64,000 bases of DNA from Inia geoffrensis (lineage: Eukaryota; Chordata; Mammalia; Artiodactyla; Iniidae): positions 1,116,001 through 1,180,000 of the forward strand of contig JAZAQT010000027.1 in NCBI GenBank assembly GCA_036417435.1. Reading direction: 5' to 3'. The position numbers were made by a program, and so were the translations under genes. Of the stretch, positions 51,051 through 63,199 are shown piece after piece (the stretch's first letter is position 1; each line of letters starts with the position of its first letter). The notes below the pieces were generated by a model. The model saw only the letters and a list, made by a program, of their open reading frames with translations. It was not told where the DNA came from and searched no databases.

Positions 51051-52785
51051 TTGAGTCCATTTGGTTGAGCAAGGAGTAGCTCTTGTCTAATATATATTTG
51101 GCTTATGGAATGGTATCTGTCCTAATGTCAACCTCTGGTTTTATGCAGCCTCCCCACTCTCCTTTCCCCTTAAGCAAGCAAAAGTTTGTTTTGTAAATGT
51201 GAGACTCTCTTGTGTTTTGTAATGCAGTTCACACGTAGCCGTGTTTACATTCCCGGTATTAGTGATATCTTATGATGTTTCTTTTTCTGTGTGACTTATT
51301 TCACTTAGAATCATCGTAACTAAATCCACTCATTATGCTGCTACTGGTCTGTTGCCATTGATTTCATTGTTGAGTGATATTCCATTGTAGGGATGTACCA
51401 CAACTTCTATATCCATTTTTCTCTTTCTGGGCTATTAAAGTTGTACCATAGTCAAGGCTCCCGTACACAGAGCAGCCCCAAACTTTGGTGTGGCTGTGTC
51501 TTTTTCATTTAAATTTTCCGAATCTATAGCACCATAAGTGGAAGTGCCCTAGGCTCTCTAGCTTGGTTTTCTCTTTGTTCCAGGAAACACCATCCACTTC
51601 TCCAGAGTGGCTGTTGGCAATTTACATCCCGCCCATCAGCATAACAAGGCTGCCGGTTCTCCATGGCCTGTCCTGCCTCTCTGGATTTTACACTTTTTTC
51701 GGACGGCACTTTGGATCGGTGGGATGTGAGACTGCCTTGTAGTGCGGATGTCCATTGCAGGCTTGCTTGGTTGGCCAAAAAGGGCGTATGCGTTTTTTCC
51801 TGAATATATTCAGGAAAAAACGCATACGCCCTTTTTGGCCAAGTGCATCACTGTCGAACTGCTGCCTCTTTTCCTACGCTTTCAGAGAAATTCTTATCTA
51901 CCCCCTGATATCTGTTTTCTGCAATTCTGCATCGCGTTCATGTCCTCTTCACAGCCTTCCTTCAATAAATTTTTGGATGATAGGGGTCATTAGGAACTCT
52001 GCAGGATTGTGAGTTTCAGTGCCACAAATCTCCTTTTCTCAACTCGCTTTCTTGTGAGCTGACCGCAAACCCGAAGAATTGCTTCAGGCCCTAATCTCGT
52101 TCCGGCATGGCATGCTGAGCCTTTGATGAATTCTTCTTCCTGTAGGGAAAACAGTGTTCAATGTGCCCGTCCAAACACATCAAGTTAGCTGCTCATTCGT
52201 TCTCCTTATTCCTGTTCATCTTCCACAGAAATTGCAAACTGTGCCAAACAAGAGGTCAAAGCACTAACTCTCCAAGTGGGGAGAATGTTAATATTGCATA
52301 TTGAACGGCGAACTCGAGTACCAGGGGGCTAAAATGGCGAAGAGTTTTAGAAATTTTGCCTGATCACTTCGTGGAACATATTCTGGGTTTTCCATGCATA
52401 TTTTAGCTGAAGGATAAATCCCTTACACATGGAGATTTGGGACCCCTGGAATGGGAACCATGCACCATTACCTCAAAGGGTCTGCATTCCCTCACCAATA
52501 GTATCAGCCCCAAGAGTCCAGCCTTATCTCTCCCCCAGCTGTGGATGTAGAGGTGGTAAATCCAAGATTCCTCACAAGCCCTCAAGGGCTTATTTAAGAA
52601 TTTTTCTCTATTTGACAGTCCTTGTGTTTTCTTTTTCAAATTTATTTTTATAAGGGGATTTAGCTTATTTACACTGCTGTGTGTATGCTGCTGTACACAA
52701 ATGATTTTCTTATGGAGACCTATAAATGTATGGGTTTTAATTTTCTTCATAGTCAGGTATATTCCTAGGTTTTGAATATGGGGTG
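51051..52785. repeat. Satellite unit U26 (1735 bp)
   Basis: Palindrome 51771-51842 is perfect. One G is lost near 52260 ('caaagcactaac' instead of 'caaaggcactgac'). 'atggcgaagag' near 52333 follows the YY1-like core. Ends with the three-unit marker. Confidence 0.95.
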
Positions 52786-54521
52786 TTGAGTCCATTTCGT
52801 TGAGCAAGGAGTAGGCCTTGTCTAATATATATTTGGCTTATGGAATGGTATCTGTCCTAATGTCAACCTCTGGTTTTATGCAGCCTCCCCACTCTCCTTT
52901 CCCCTTAAGCAAGCATAAGTTTGTTTTGTAAATGTGAGACTCTCTTGTGTTTTGTAATGCAGTTCACACGTAGCCGTGTTTACATTCCCGGTATTAGTGA
53001 TATCTTATGATGTTTCTTTTTCTGTGTGACTTATTTCACTTAGAATCATCGTAACTAAATCCACTCATTATGCTGCTACTGGTCTGTTGCCATTGATTTC
53101 ATTGTTGAGTGATATTCCATTGTAGGGATGTACCACAACTTCTATATCCATTTTTCTCTTTCTGGGCTATTAAAGTTGTACCATAGTCAAGGCTCCCGTA
53201 CACAGAGCAGCCCCAAACTTTGGTGTGGCTGTGTCTTTTTCATTTAAATTTTCCGAATCTATAGCACCATAAGTGGAAGTGCCCTAGGCTCTCTAGCTTG
53301 TTTTTTTCTTTGTTCCAGGAAACACCATCCACTTCTCCAGAGTGGCTGTTGGCAATTTACATCCCGCCCATCAGCATAACAAGGCCGCCAGTTCTCCATG
53401 GCCTGTCCTGCCTCTCTGGATTTTACACTTTTTTCGGACGGCCCTTTGGATCGGTGGGAAGTGAGACTGCCTTGTAGTGCGGATTTCCATTGCAGGCTTG
53501 CTTGGTTGGCCAAAAAGGGCGTATGCGTTTTTTCCTGAATATATTCAGGAAAAAACGCATACGCCCTTTTTGGCCAAGTGCATCACTGTCGAACTGCTGC
53601 CTCTTTTCCTACGCTTTCAGAGCAATTCTTATCTACCCCCTGATATCTGTTTTCTGCAATTCTGCATCGCGTTCAAGTCCTCTTCACAGCCTTCCTTCAA
53701 TAAATTTTTGGATGATAGGGGTCATTAGGAACTCTGCAGGATTGTGAGTTACAGTGCCACAAATCTCCTTTTCTCAACTCGCTTTCTTGTGAGCTGACCG
53801 CAAACCCGAAGAATTGCTTCAGGCCCTAATCTCGTTCCGGCATGGCACGCTGAGCCTTTGATGAATTCTTCTTCCTGTAGGGAAATCAGTGTTCAATGTG
53901 CCCGTCCAAACACATCAAGTTAGCTGCTCATTCGTTCTCCTTATTCCTGTTCATCTTCCACAGAAATTGCAAACTGTGCCAAACAAGAGGTCAAAGGCAC
54001 TGACTCTCCAAGTGGGGAGAATGTTAATATTGCATCTGGAACGGCGAACTCGAGTACCAGGGGGCTAAAATGGCGATGAGTTTTAGAAATTGTGCCTGAT
54101 CACTTCGTGGACCATATTCTGGGTTTTCCATGCATATTTTAGCTGAAGGATAAATCCCTTACACGTGGAGATTTGGGACCCGTGGAATGGGAACCATGCA
54201 CCATTACCTCAAAGGGTCTGCATTCCCTCACCAATAGTATCAGCCCCAAGTGTCCAGCTTTATCTCTCCCACAGCTGGGGATGTAGAGGTGGTAAATCCA
54301 AGATTCCTCACAAGCCCTGAAGGACTTATTTAAGAATTTCTCTCTATTTGACAGTCCTTGTGTTTTCTTTTTCAAATTTATTTTTATAAGGGGATTTAGC
54401 TTATTGACACTGCTGTGTGTATGCTGCTGTACACAAATGATTTTCTTATGGAGACCTATAAATGTATGGGTTTTAATTTTCTTCATAGTCAGGTATATTC
54501 CTAGGTTTTGAATACGGGGTG
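52786..54521. repeat. Satellite unit U27
   Basis: Palindrome 53506-53577 is perfect. 'gctctctagcttgttttttt' near 53287 resembles U3, U6, U30 and U32. No private rearrangement was seen. Confidence 0.95.
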
Positions 54522-56257
54522 TTGAGTCCATTTGGTTGAGCAAGGAGTAGCTCTTGTCTAATATATATTTGGCTTATGGAATGGTATCTGTCCTAATGTC
54601 AACCTCTGGTTTTATGCAGCCTCCCCACTCTCCTTTCCCCTTAAGCAAGCATAAGTTTCTTTTGTAAATGTGAGACTCTCTTGTGTTTTGTAATGCAGTT
54701 CACACGTAGCCGTGTTTACATTCCCGGTATTAGTGATATCTTATGATGTTTCTTTTTCTGTGTGACTTATTTCACTTAGAATCATCGTAACTAAATCCAC
54801 TCATTATGCTGCTACTGGTCTGTTGCCATTGATTTCATTGTTGAGTGATATTCCATTGTAGGGATGTACCACCACTTCTATATCCATTTTTCTCTTTCTG
54901 GGCTATTAAAGTTGTACCATAGTCAAGGCTCCCGTACACAGAGCAGCCCCAAACTTTGGTGTGGCTGTGTCTTTTTCATTTAAATTTTCCGAATCTATAG
55001 CACCATAAGTGGAAGTGCCCTAGGCTCTCTAGCTTGGTTTTTTCTTTGTTCCAGGAAACACCATCCACTTCTCCAGAGTGGCTGTTGGCAATTTACATCC
55101 CGCCCATCAGCATAACAAGGCTGCCGGTTCTCCATGGCCTGTCCTGCCTCTCTGGATTTTACACTTTTTTCGGACGGCCCTTTGGATCGGTGGGATGTGA
55201 GACTGCCTTGTAGTGCGGATGTCCATTGCAGGCTTGCTTGGTTGGCCAAAAAGGGCGTATGCGTTTTTTCCTGAATATATTCAGGAAAAAACGCATACGC
55301 CCTTTTTGGCCAAGTGCATCACTGTCGAACTGCTGCCTCTTTTCCTACGCTTTCAGAGCAATTCTTATGTACCCCCTGATATCTGTTTTCTGCAATTCTG
55401 CATCGCGTTCAAATCCTCTTCACAGCCTTCCTTCAATAAATTTTTGGATGATAGGGGTCATTAGGAACTCTGCAGGATTGTGAGTTACAGTGCCACAAAT
55501 CTCCTTTTCTCCACTCGCTTTCTTGTGAGCTGACCGCAAACCCGAAGAATTGCTTCAGGCCCTAATCTCGTTCCGGCATGGCACGCTGAGCCTTTGATGA
55601 ATTCTTCTTCCTGTAGGGAAATCAGTGTTCAATGTGCCCGTCCAAACACATCAAGTTAGCTGCTCATTCGTTCTCCTTATTCCTGTTCATCTTCCACAGA
55701 AATTGCAAACTGTGCCAAACAAGAGGTCAAAGGCACTGACTCTCCAAGTGGGGAGAATGTTAATATTGCATCTGGAACGGCGAACTCGAGTACCAGGGGG
55801 CTAAAATGGCGATGAGTTTTAGAAATTGTGCCTGATCACTTCGTGGACCATATTCTGGGTTTTCCATGCATATTTTAGCTGAAGGATAAATCCCTTTCAC
55901 GTGGAGATTTGGGACCCGTGGAATGGGAACCATGCACCATTACCTCAAAGGGTCTGCATTCCCTCACCAATAGTATCAGCCCCAAGTGTCCAGCCTTATC
56001 TCTCCCACAGCTGTGGATGTAGAGGTGGTAAATCCAATATTCCTCACAAGCCCTGAAGGACTTATTTAAGAATTTCTCTCTATTTGACAGTCCTTGTGTT
56101 TTCTTTTTCAAATTTATTTTTATAAGGGGATTTAGCTTATTGACACTGCTGTGTGTATGCTGCTGTACACAAATGATTTTCTTATGGAGACCTATAAATG
56201 TATGGGTTTTAATTTTCTTCATAGTCAGGTATATTCCTAGGTTTTGAATACGGGGTG
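54522..56257. repeat. Satellite unit U28
   Basis: Palindrome 55242-55313 is perfect. 'cttatgtacccc' near 55366 is private. Confidence 0.95.
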
Positions 56258-57993
56258 TTGAGTCCATTTGGTTGAGCAAGGAGTAGCTCTTGTCTAATAT
56301 ATATTTGGCTTATGGAATGGTATCTGTCCTAATGTCAACCTCTGGTTTTATGCAGCCTCCCCACTCTCATTTCCCCTTAAGCAAACAAAAGTTTGTTTTG
56401 TAAATGTGAGACTCTCTTGTGTTTTGTAATGCAGTTCACACGTAGCCGTGTTTACATTCCCGGTATTAGTGATATCTTATGATGTTTCTTTTTCTGTGTG
56501 ACTTATTTCACTTAGAATCATCGTAACTAAATCCACTCATTATGCTGCTACTGGTCTGTTGCCATTGATTTCATTGTTGAGTGATATTCCATTGTAGGGA
56601 TGTACCACAACTTCTATATCCATTTTTCTCTTTCTGGGCTATTAAAGTTGTACCATAGTCAAGGCTCCCGTACACAGAGCAGCCCCAAACTTTGGTGTGG
56701 CTGTGTCTTTTTCATTTAAATTTTCCGAATCTATAGCACCATAAGTGGAAGTGCCCTAGGCTCTCTAGCTTGGTTTTCTCTTTGTTCCAGGAAACACCAT
56801 CCACTTCTCCAGAGTGGCTGTTGGCAATTTACATCCCGCCCATCAGCATAACAAGGCTGCCAGTTCTCCATGGCCTGTCCTGCCTCTCTGGATTTTACAC
56901 TTTTTTCGGACGGCCCTTTGGATCGGTGGGATGTGAGACTGCCTTGTAGTGCGGATGTCCATTGCAGGCTTGCTTGGTTGGCCAAAAAGGGCGTATGCGT
57001 TTTTTCCTGAATATATTCAGGAAAAAACGCATACGCCCTTTTTGGCCAAGTGCATCACTGTCGAACTGCTGCCTCTTTTCCTACGCTTTGAGAGCAATTC
57101 TTGTCTACCCCCTGATATCTGTTTTCTGCAATTCTGCATCGCGTTTAAGTCCTCTTCTCAGCCTTCCTTCAATAAATTATTGGATGATAGGGGTCATTTG
57201 GAACTCTGCAGGATTGTGAGTTACAGTGCCAAAAATCTCCTTTTCTCAACTCGCTTTATTGTGAGCTGACCGCAAAACCGAAAAATTGCTTCAGGCCTTA
57301 ATCTCGTTCAGGCATGGCACGCTGAGCCTTTGATGAATTCTTCTTCCTGTAGGGAAATTAGTGTTCAATGTGACCGTCCAAACACATCAAGTTAGCTGCT
57401 CATTCGTTCTCCTTATTCCTGTTCATCTTCCACAGAAATTGCAAACTGTGCCAAACAAGAGGTCAAAGGCACTGACTCTCCAAGTGGGGAGAATGTTAAT
57501 ATTGCATCTGGAACGGCGAACTCGAGTACCAGGGGGCTAAAATGGCGATGAGTTTTAGAAATTGTGCCTCATCACTTCGTGGACCATATTCTGGGTTTTC
57601 CATGCATATTTTAGCTGAAGGATAAATCCCTTACACGTGGAGATTTGGGACCCGTGGAATGGGAACCATGCACCATTACCTCAAAGGGTCTGCATTCCCT
57701 CACCAATAGTATCAGCCCCAAGTATCCAGCCTTATCTCTCCCACAACTGTGGATGTAGAGGTGGTAAATCCAAGATTCCTCACAAGCCCTCAAGGACTTA
57801 TTTAAGAATTTCTCTCTATTTGACAGTCCTTGTGTTTTCTTTTTCAAATTTATTTTTATAAGGGGATTTAGCTTATTTACACTGCTGTGTGTATGCTGCT
57901 GTACACAAATGATTTTCTTATGGAGACCTATAAATGTATGGGTTTTAATTTTCTTCATAGTCAGGTATATTCCTAAGTTTTGAATACGGGGTG
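56258..57993. repeat. Satellite unit U29
   Basis: Palindrome 56978-57049 is perfect. Shares with U32 a long private set: 'gctttgagagc', 'ttgtctacccc', 'cgtttaagtcc', 'aataaattattgg', 'caggccttaatc', 'tgtgaccgtcc' and 'gcctcatcac'. The distance is 5206 bp. Confidence 0.95.
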
Positions 57994-59729
57994 TTGAGTC
58001 CATTTGGTTGAGCAAGGAGTAGCTCTTGTCTAATATATATTTGGCTTATGGAATGGTATCTGTCCTAATGTCAACCTCTGGTTTTATGCAGCCTCCCCAC
58101 TCTCCTTTCCCCTTAAGCAAGCATAAGTTTCTTTTGTAAATGTGAGACTCTCTTGTGTTTTGTAATGCAGTTCACACGTAGCCGTGTTTACATTCCCAGT
58201 ATTAGTGATATCTTATGATGTTTCTTTTTCTGTGTGACTTATTTCACTTAGAATCATCGTAACTAAATCCACTCATTATGCTGCTACTGGTCTGTTGCCA
58301 TTGATTTCATTGTTGAGTGATATTCCATTGTAGGGATGTACCACAACTTCTATATCCATTTTTCTCTTTCTGGGCTATTAAAGTTGTACCATAGTCAAGG
58401 CTCCCGTACACAGAGCAGCCCCAAACTTTGGTGTGGCTGTGTCTTTTTCATTTAAATTTTCCGAATCTATAGCACCATAAGTGGAAGTGCCCTAGGCTCT
58501 CTAGCTTGTTTTTTTCTTTGTTCCAGGAAACACCATCCACTTCTCCAGAGTGGCTGTTGGCAATTTACATCCCGCCCATCAGCATAACAAGGCTGCCGGT
58601 TCTCCATGGCCTGTCCTGCCTCTCTGGATTTTACACTTTTTTCGGATGGCCCTTTGGATCGGTGGGATGTGAGACTGCCTTGTAGTGCGGATGTCCATTG
58701 CAGGCTTGCTTGGTTGGCCAAAAAGGGCGTATGCGTTTTTTCCTGAATATATTCACTAAAAAACGCATACGCCCTTTTTGGCCAAGTGCATCACTGTCGA
58801 AATGCTGCCTCTTTTCCTACGCTTTCAGAGAAATTCTTATCTACCCCCTGATATCTGTTTTCTGCAATTCTGCATGGCGTTCATGTCCTCTTCACAGCCT
58901 TCCTTCAATAAATTTTTGGATGATAGGGGTCATTAGGAACTCTGCAGGATTGTGAGTTACAGTGCCACAAATCTCCTTTTCTCAACTCGCTTTCTTGTGA
59001 GCTGACCGCAAACCCGAAGAATTGCTTCAGGCCCTAATCTCGTTCCGGCATGGCACGCTGAGCCTTTGATGAATTCTTCTTCCTGTAGGGAAATCAGTGT
59101 TCAATGTGCCCGTCCAAACACATCAAGTTAGCTGCTCATTCGTTCTCCTTATTCCTGTTCATCTTCCACAGAAATTGCAAACTGTGCCAAACAAGAGGTC
59201 AAAGGCACTGACTCTCCAAGTGGGGAGAATGTTAATATTGCATCTGGAACGGCGAACTCGAGTACCAGGGGGCTAAAATGGCGATGAGTTTTAGAAATTG
59301 TGCCTGATCACTTCGTGGACCATATTCTGGGTTTTCCATGCATATTTTAGCTGAAGGATAAATCCCTTTCACGTGGAGATTTGGGACCCGTGGAATGAGA
59401 ACCATGCACCATTACCTCAAAGGGTCTGCATTCCCTCACCAATAGTATCAGCCCCAAGTGTCCAGCCTTATCTCTCCCACAGCTGTGGATGTAGAGGTGG
59501 TAAATCCAAGATTCCTCACAAGCCCTGAAGGACTTATTTAAGAATTTCTCTCTATTTGACAGTCCTTGTGTTTTCTTTTTCAAATTTATTTTTATAAGGG
59601 GATTTAGCTTATTGACACTGCTGTGTGTATGCTGCTGTACACAAATGATTTTCTTATGGATACCTATAAATGTATGGGTTTTAATTTTCTTCATAGTCAG
59701 GTATATTCCTAGGTTTTGAATATGGGGTG
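57994..59729. repeat. Satellite unit U30
   Basis: Palindrome 58714-58785 carries 'attcactaaaaaa' in place of 'attcaggaaaaaa', breaking pairing beside the centre. The same change is in U33. Confidence 0.95.
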
Positions 59730-61465
59730 TTGAGTCCATTTGGTTGAGCAAGGAGTAGCTCTTGTCTAATATATATTTGGCTTATGGAATGGTATCTGTC
59801 CTAATGTCAACCTCTGGTTTTATGCAGCCTCCCCACTCTCCCTTCCCCTTAAGCAAGCATAAGTTGCTTTTGTAAATGTGAGACTCTGTTGTGTTTTGTA
59901 ATGCAGTTCACACGTAGCCGTGTTTACATTCCCGGTATTAGTGATATCTTATGATGTTTCTTTTTCTGTGTGACTTATTTCACTTAGAATCATCGTAACT
60001 AAATCCACTCATTATGCTGCTACTGGTCTGTTGCCATTGATTTCATTGTTGAGTGATATTCCATTGTAGGGATGTACCACAACTTCTATATCCATTTTTC
60101 TCTTTCTGGGCTATTAAAGTTGTACCATAGTCAAGGCTCCCGTACACACAGCAGCCCCAAACTTTGGTGTGGCTGTGTCTTTTTCATTTAAATTTTCCGA
60201 ATCTATAGCACCATAAGTGGAAGTGCCCTAGGCTCTCTAGCTTGGGTTTTTCTTTGTTCCAGGAAACACCATCCACTTCTCCAGAGTGGCTGTTGGCAAT
60301 TTACATCCCGCCCATCAGCATAACAAGGTTGCCGGTTATCCATGGCCTGTCCTGCCTCTCTGGATTTTACACTTTTTTCGGACGGCCCTTTGGATCGGTG
60401 GGAAGTGAGACTGCCTTGTAGTGCGGATTTCCACTGCAGGCTTGCTTGGTTGGCCAAAAAGGGCGTATGCGTTTTTTCCTGAATATATTCAGGAAAAAAC
60501 GCATACGCCCTTTTTGGCCAAGTGCATCACTGTCGAACTGCTGCCTCTTTTCCTACGCTTTCAGAGCAATTCTTATCTACCCCCTGATATCTGTTTTCTG
60601 CAATTCTGCGTCGCGTTCAAATCCTCTTCACAGCCTTCCTTCAATAAATTTTTTGATGATAGGGGTCATTGGGAACTCTGCAGGATTGTGAGTTACAGTG
60701 CCACAAATCTCCTTTTCTCAACTCACTTTCTTGTGAGCGGACCGCAACCCCGAAGAATTGCTTCAGGCCCTAATCTCGTTCCGGCATGGCACGCTGAGCC
60801 TTTGATGAATTCTTCTTCCTGTAGGGAAATCAGTGTTCAATGTGCCCGTCCAAACACATCAAGTTAGCTGCTCATTCGTTCTCCTTATTCCTGTTCATCT
60901 TCCACAGAAATTGCAAACTGTGCCAAACAAGAGGTCAAAGGCACTGACTCTCCAAGTGGGGAGAATATTAATATTGCATCTGGAACGGCGAACTCGAGTA
61001 CCAGAGGGCGAAAATGGCGATGAGTTTTAGAAATTTTTCCTGATCACTTCGTGGACCATATTCTGGGATTTCCATGCATATTTTAGCTGAAGGATAAATC
61101 CCTTACACGTGAAGATTTGGGACCCGTGGAATGGGAACCATGCACCATTACCTCAAAGGGTCTGCATTCCCTCACCAATAGTATCAGCCCCAAGTGTCCA
61201 GCTTTATCTCTCCCACAGCTGTGGATGTAGAGGTGGTAAATACAAGATTCCTCACAAGCCCTGAAGGACTTATTTAAGAATTTGTCTCTATTTGACAGTC
61301 CTTGTGTTTTCTTTTTCAAATTTATTTTTATAAGGGGATTTAGCTTATTGACACTGCTGTGTGTATGCTGCTGTACACAAATGATTTTCTTATGGAGACC
61401 TATAAATGTATGGGTTTTAATTTTCTTCATAGTCAGGTATATTCCTAGGTTTTGAATACGGGGTG
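59730..61465. repeat. Satellite unit U31
   Basis: Palindrome 60450-60521 is perfect. 'aaattttttgatg' near 60650 is private. The right end has 'accagagggcgaaaatgg', as in U13. Confidence 0.95.
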
Positions 61466-63199
61466 TTGAGTCCATTTGGTTGAGCAAGGAGTAGCTCTTG
61501 TCTAATATATATTTGGCTTATGGAATGGTATCTGTCCTAATGTCAACCTCTGGTTTTATGCAGCCTCCCCACTCTCCCTTCCCCTTAAGCAAGCATAAGT
61601 TACTTTTGTAAATGTGAGACTCTGTTGTGTTTTGTAATGCAGTTCACACGTAGCCGTGTTTACATTCCCGGTATTAGTGATATCTTATGATGTTTCTTTT
61701 TCTGTGTGACTTATTTCACTTAGGATCATCGTAACTAAATCCACTCATTATGCTGCTACTGGTCTGTTGCCATTGATTTCATTGTTGAGTGATATTCCAT
61801 TGTAGGGATGTACCACAACTTCTATATCCATTTTTCTCTTTCTGGGCTATTAAAGTTGTACCATAGTCAAGGCTCCCGTACACAGAGCAGCCCCAAACTT
61901 TGGTGTGGCTGTGTCTTTTTCATTTAAATTTTCCGAATCTATAGCACCATAAGTGGAAGTGCCCTAGCCTCTCTAGCTTGTTTTTTTCTTTGTTTCAGGA
62001 AACACCATCCACTTCTCCAGAGTGGCTGTTGGCAATTTACATCCCGCCCAACAGCATAACAAGGCTGCCGGTTCTCCATGGCCTGTCCTGCCTCTCTGGA
62101 TTTTACACTTTTTGGACGGCCCTTTGGATCGGTGGGAAGTGAGACTGCCTTGTAGTGCGGATTTCCATTGCAGGCTTGCTTGGTTGGCCAAAAAGGGCGT
62201 ATGCGTTTTTTCCTGAATATATTCAGGAAAAAACGCATACGCCCTTTTTGGCCAAGTGCATCACTGTCGAACTGCTGCCTCTTTTCCTACGCTTTGAGAG
62301 CAATTCTTGTCTACCCCCTGATATCTGTTTTCTGCAATTCTGCATCGCGTTTAAGTCCTCTTCTCAGCCTTCCTTCAATAAATTATTGGATGATAGGGGT
62401 CATTTGGAACTCTGCAGGATTGTGAGTTACAGTGCCAAAAATCTCCTTTTCTCAACTCGCTTTATTGTGAGCTGACCGCAAAACCGAAAAATTGCTTCAG
62501 GCCTTAATCTCGTTCAGGCATGGCACGCTGAGCCTTTGATGAATTCTTCTTCCTGTAGGGAAATTAGTGTTCAATGTGACCGTCCAAACACATCAAGTTA
62601 GCTGCTCATTCGTTCTCCTTATTCCTGTTCATCTTCCACAGAAATTGCAAACTGTGCCAAACAAGAGGTCAAAGGCACTGACTCTCCAAGTGGGGAGAAT
62701 GTTAATATTGCATCTGGAACGGCGAACTCGAGTACCAGGGGGCTAAAATGGCGATGAGTTTTAGAAATTGTGCCTCATCACTTCGTGGACCATATTCTGG
62801 GTTTTCCATGCATATTTTAGCTGAAGGATAAATCCCTTACACGTGGAGATTTGGGACCCGTGGAATGGGAACCATGCACCATTACCTCAAAGGGTCTGCA
62901 TTCCCTCACCAATAGTATCAGCCCCAAGTATCCAGCCTTATCTCTCCCACAACTGTGGATGTAGAGGTGGTAAATCCAAGATTCCTCACAAGCCCTCAAG
63001 GACTTATTTAAGAATTTCTCTCTATTTGACAGTCCTTGTGTTTTCTTTTTCAAATTTATTTTTATAAGGGGATTTAGCTTATTTACACTGCTGTGTGTAT
63101 GCTGCTGTACACAAATGATTTTCTTATGGAGACCTATAAATGTATGGGTTTTAATTTTCTTCATAGTCAGGTATATTCCTAAGTTTTGAATACGGGGTG
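61466..63199. repeat. Satellite unit U32 (1734 bp)
   Basis: Palindrome 62184-62255 is perfect. Two bases are lost near 62114 ('actttttggacgg' instead of 'acttttttcggacgg'), which shifts the minus frame so that it reads through the palindrome. Otherwise a near copy of U29 from the palindrome onward. Confidence 0.95.

Larger units (their letters stand above)
31956..63199. repeat. Right higher-order block: three-unit periodicity (about 5208 bp), six repeats
   Basis: The 'ccctcaagg' marker occurs at the ends of U14, U17, U20, U23, U26, U29 and U32 only, with spacings of 5208, 5208, 5207, 5207, 5208 and 5206 bp. Blocks are U15-17 (31956-37163), U18-20 (37164-42371), U21-23 (42372-47578), U24-26 (47579-52785), U27-29 (52786-57993) and U30-32 (57994-63199). 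The first two blocks share many private variants, as do U29 with U32 and U30 with U33. Confidence 0.88.

Noticed and set aside
5584..62475. Plus-strand open frames of 81-151 codons over the palindrome
   Set aside because: The palindrome yields the same peptide from both strands, and the frames vary in length with single substitutions. This is by-product coding capacity, not genes.
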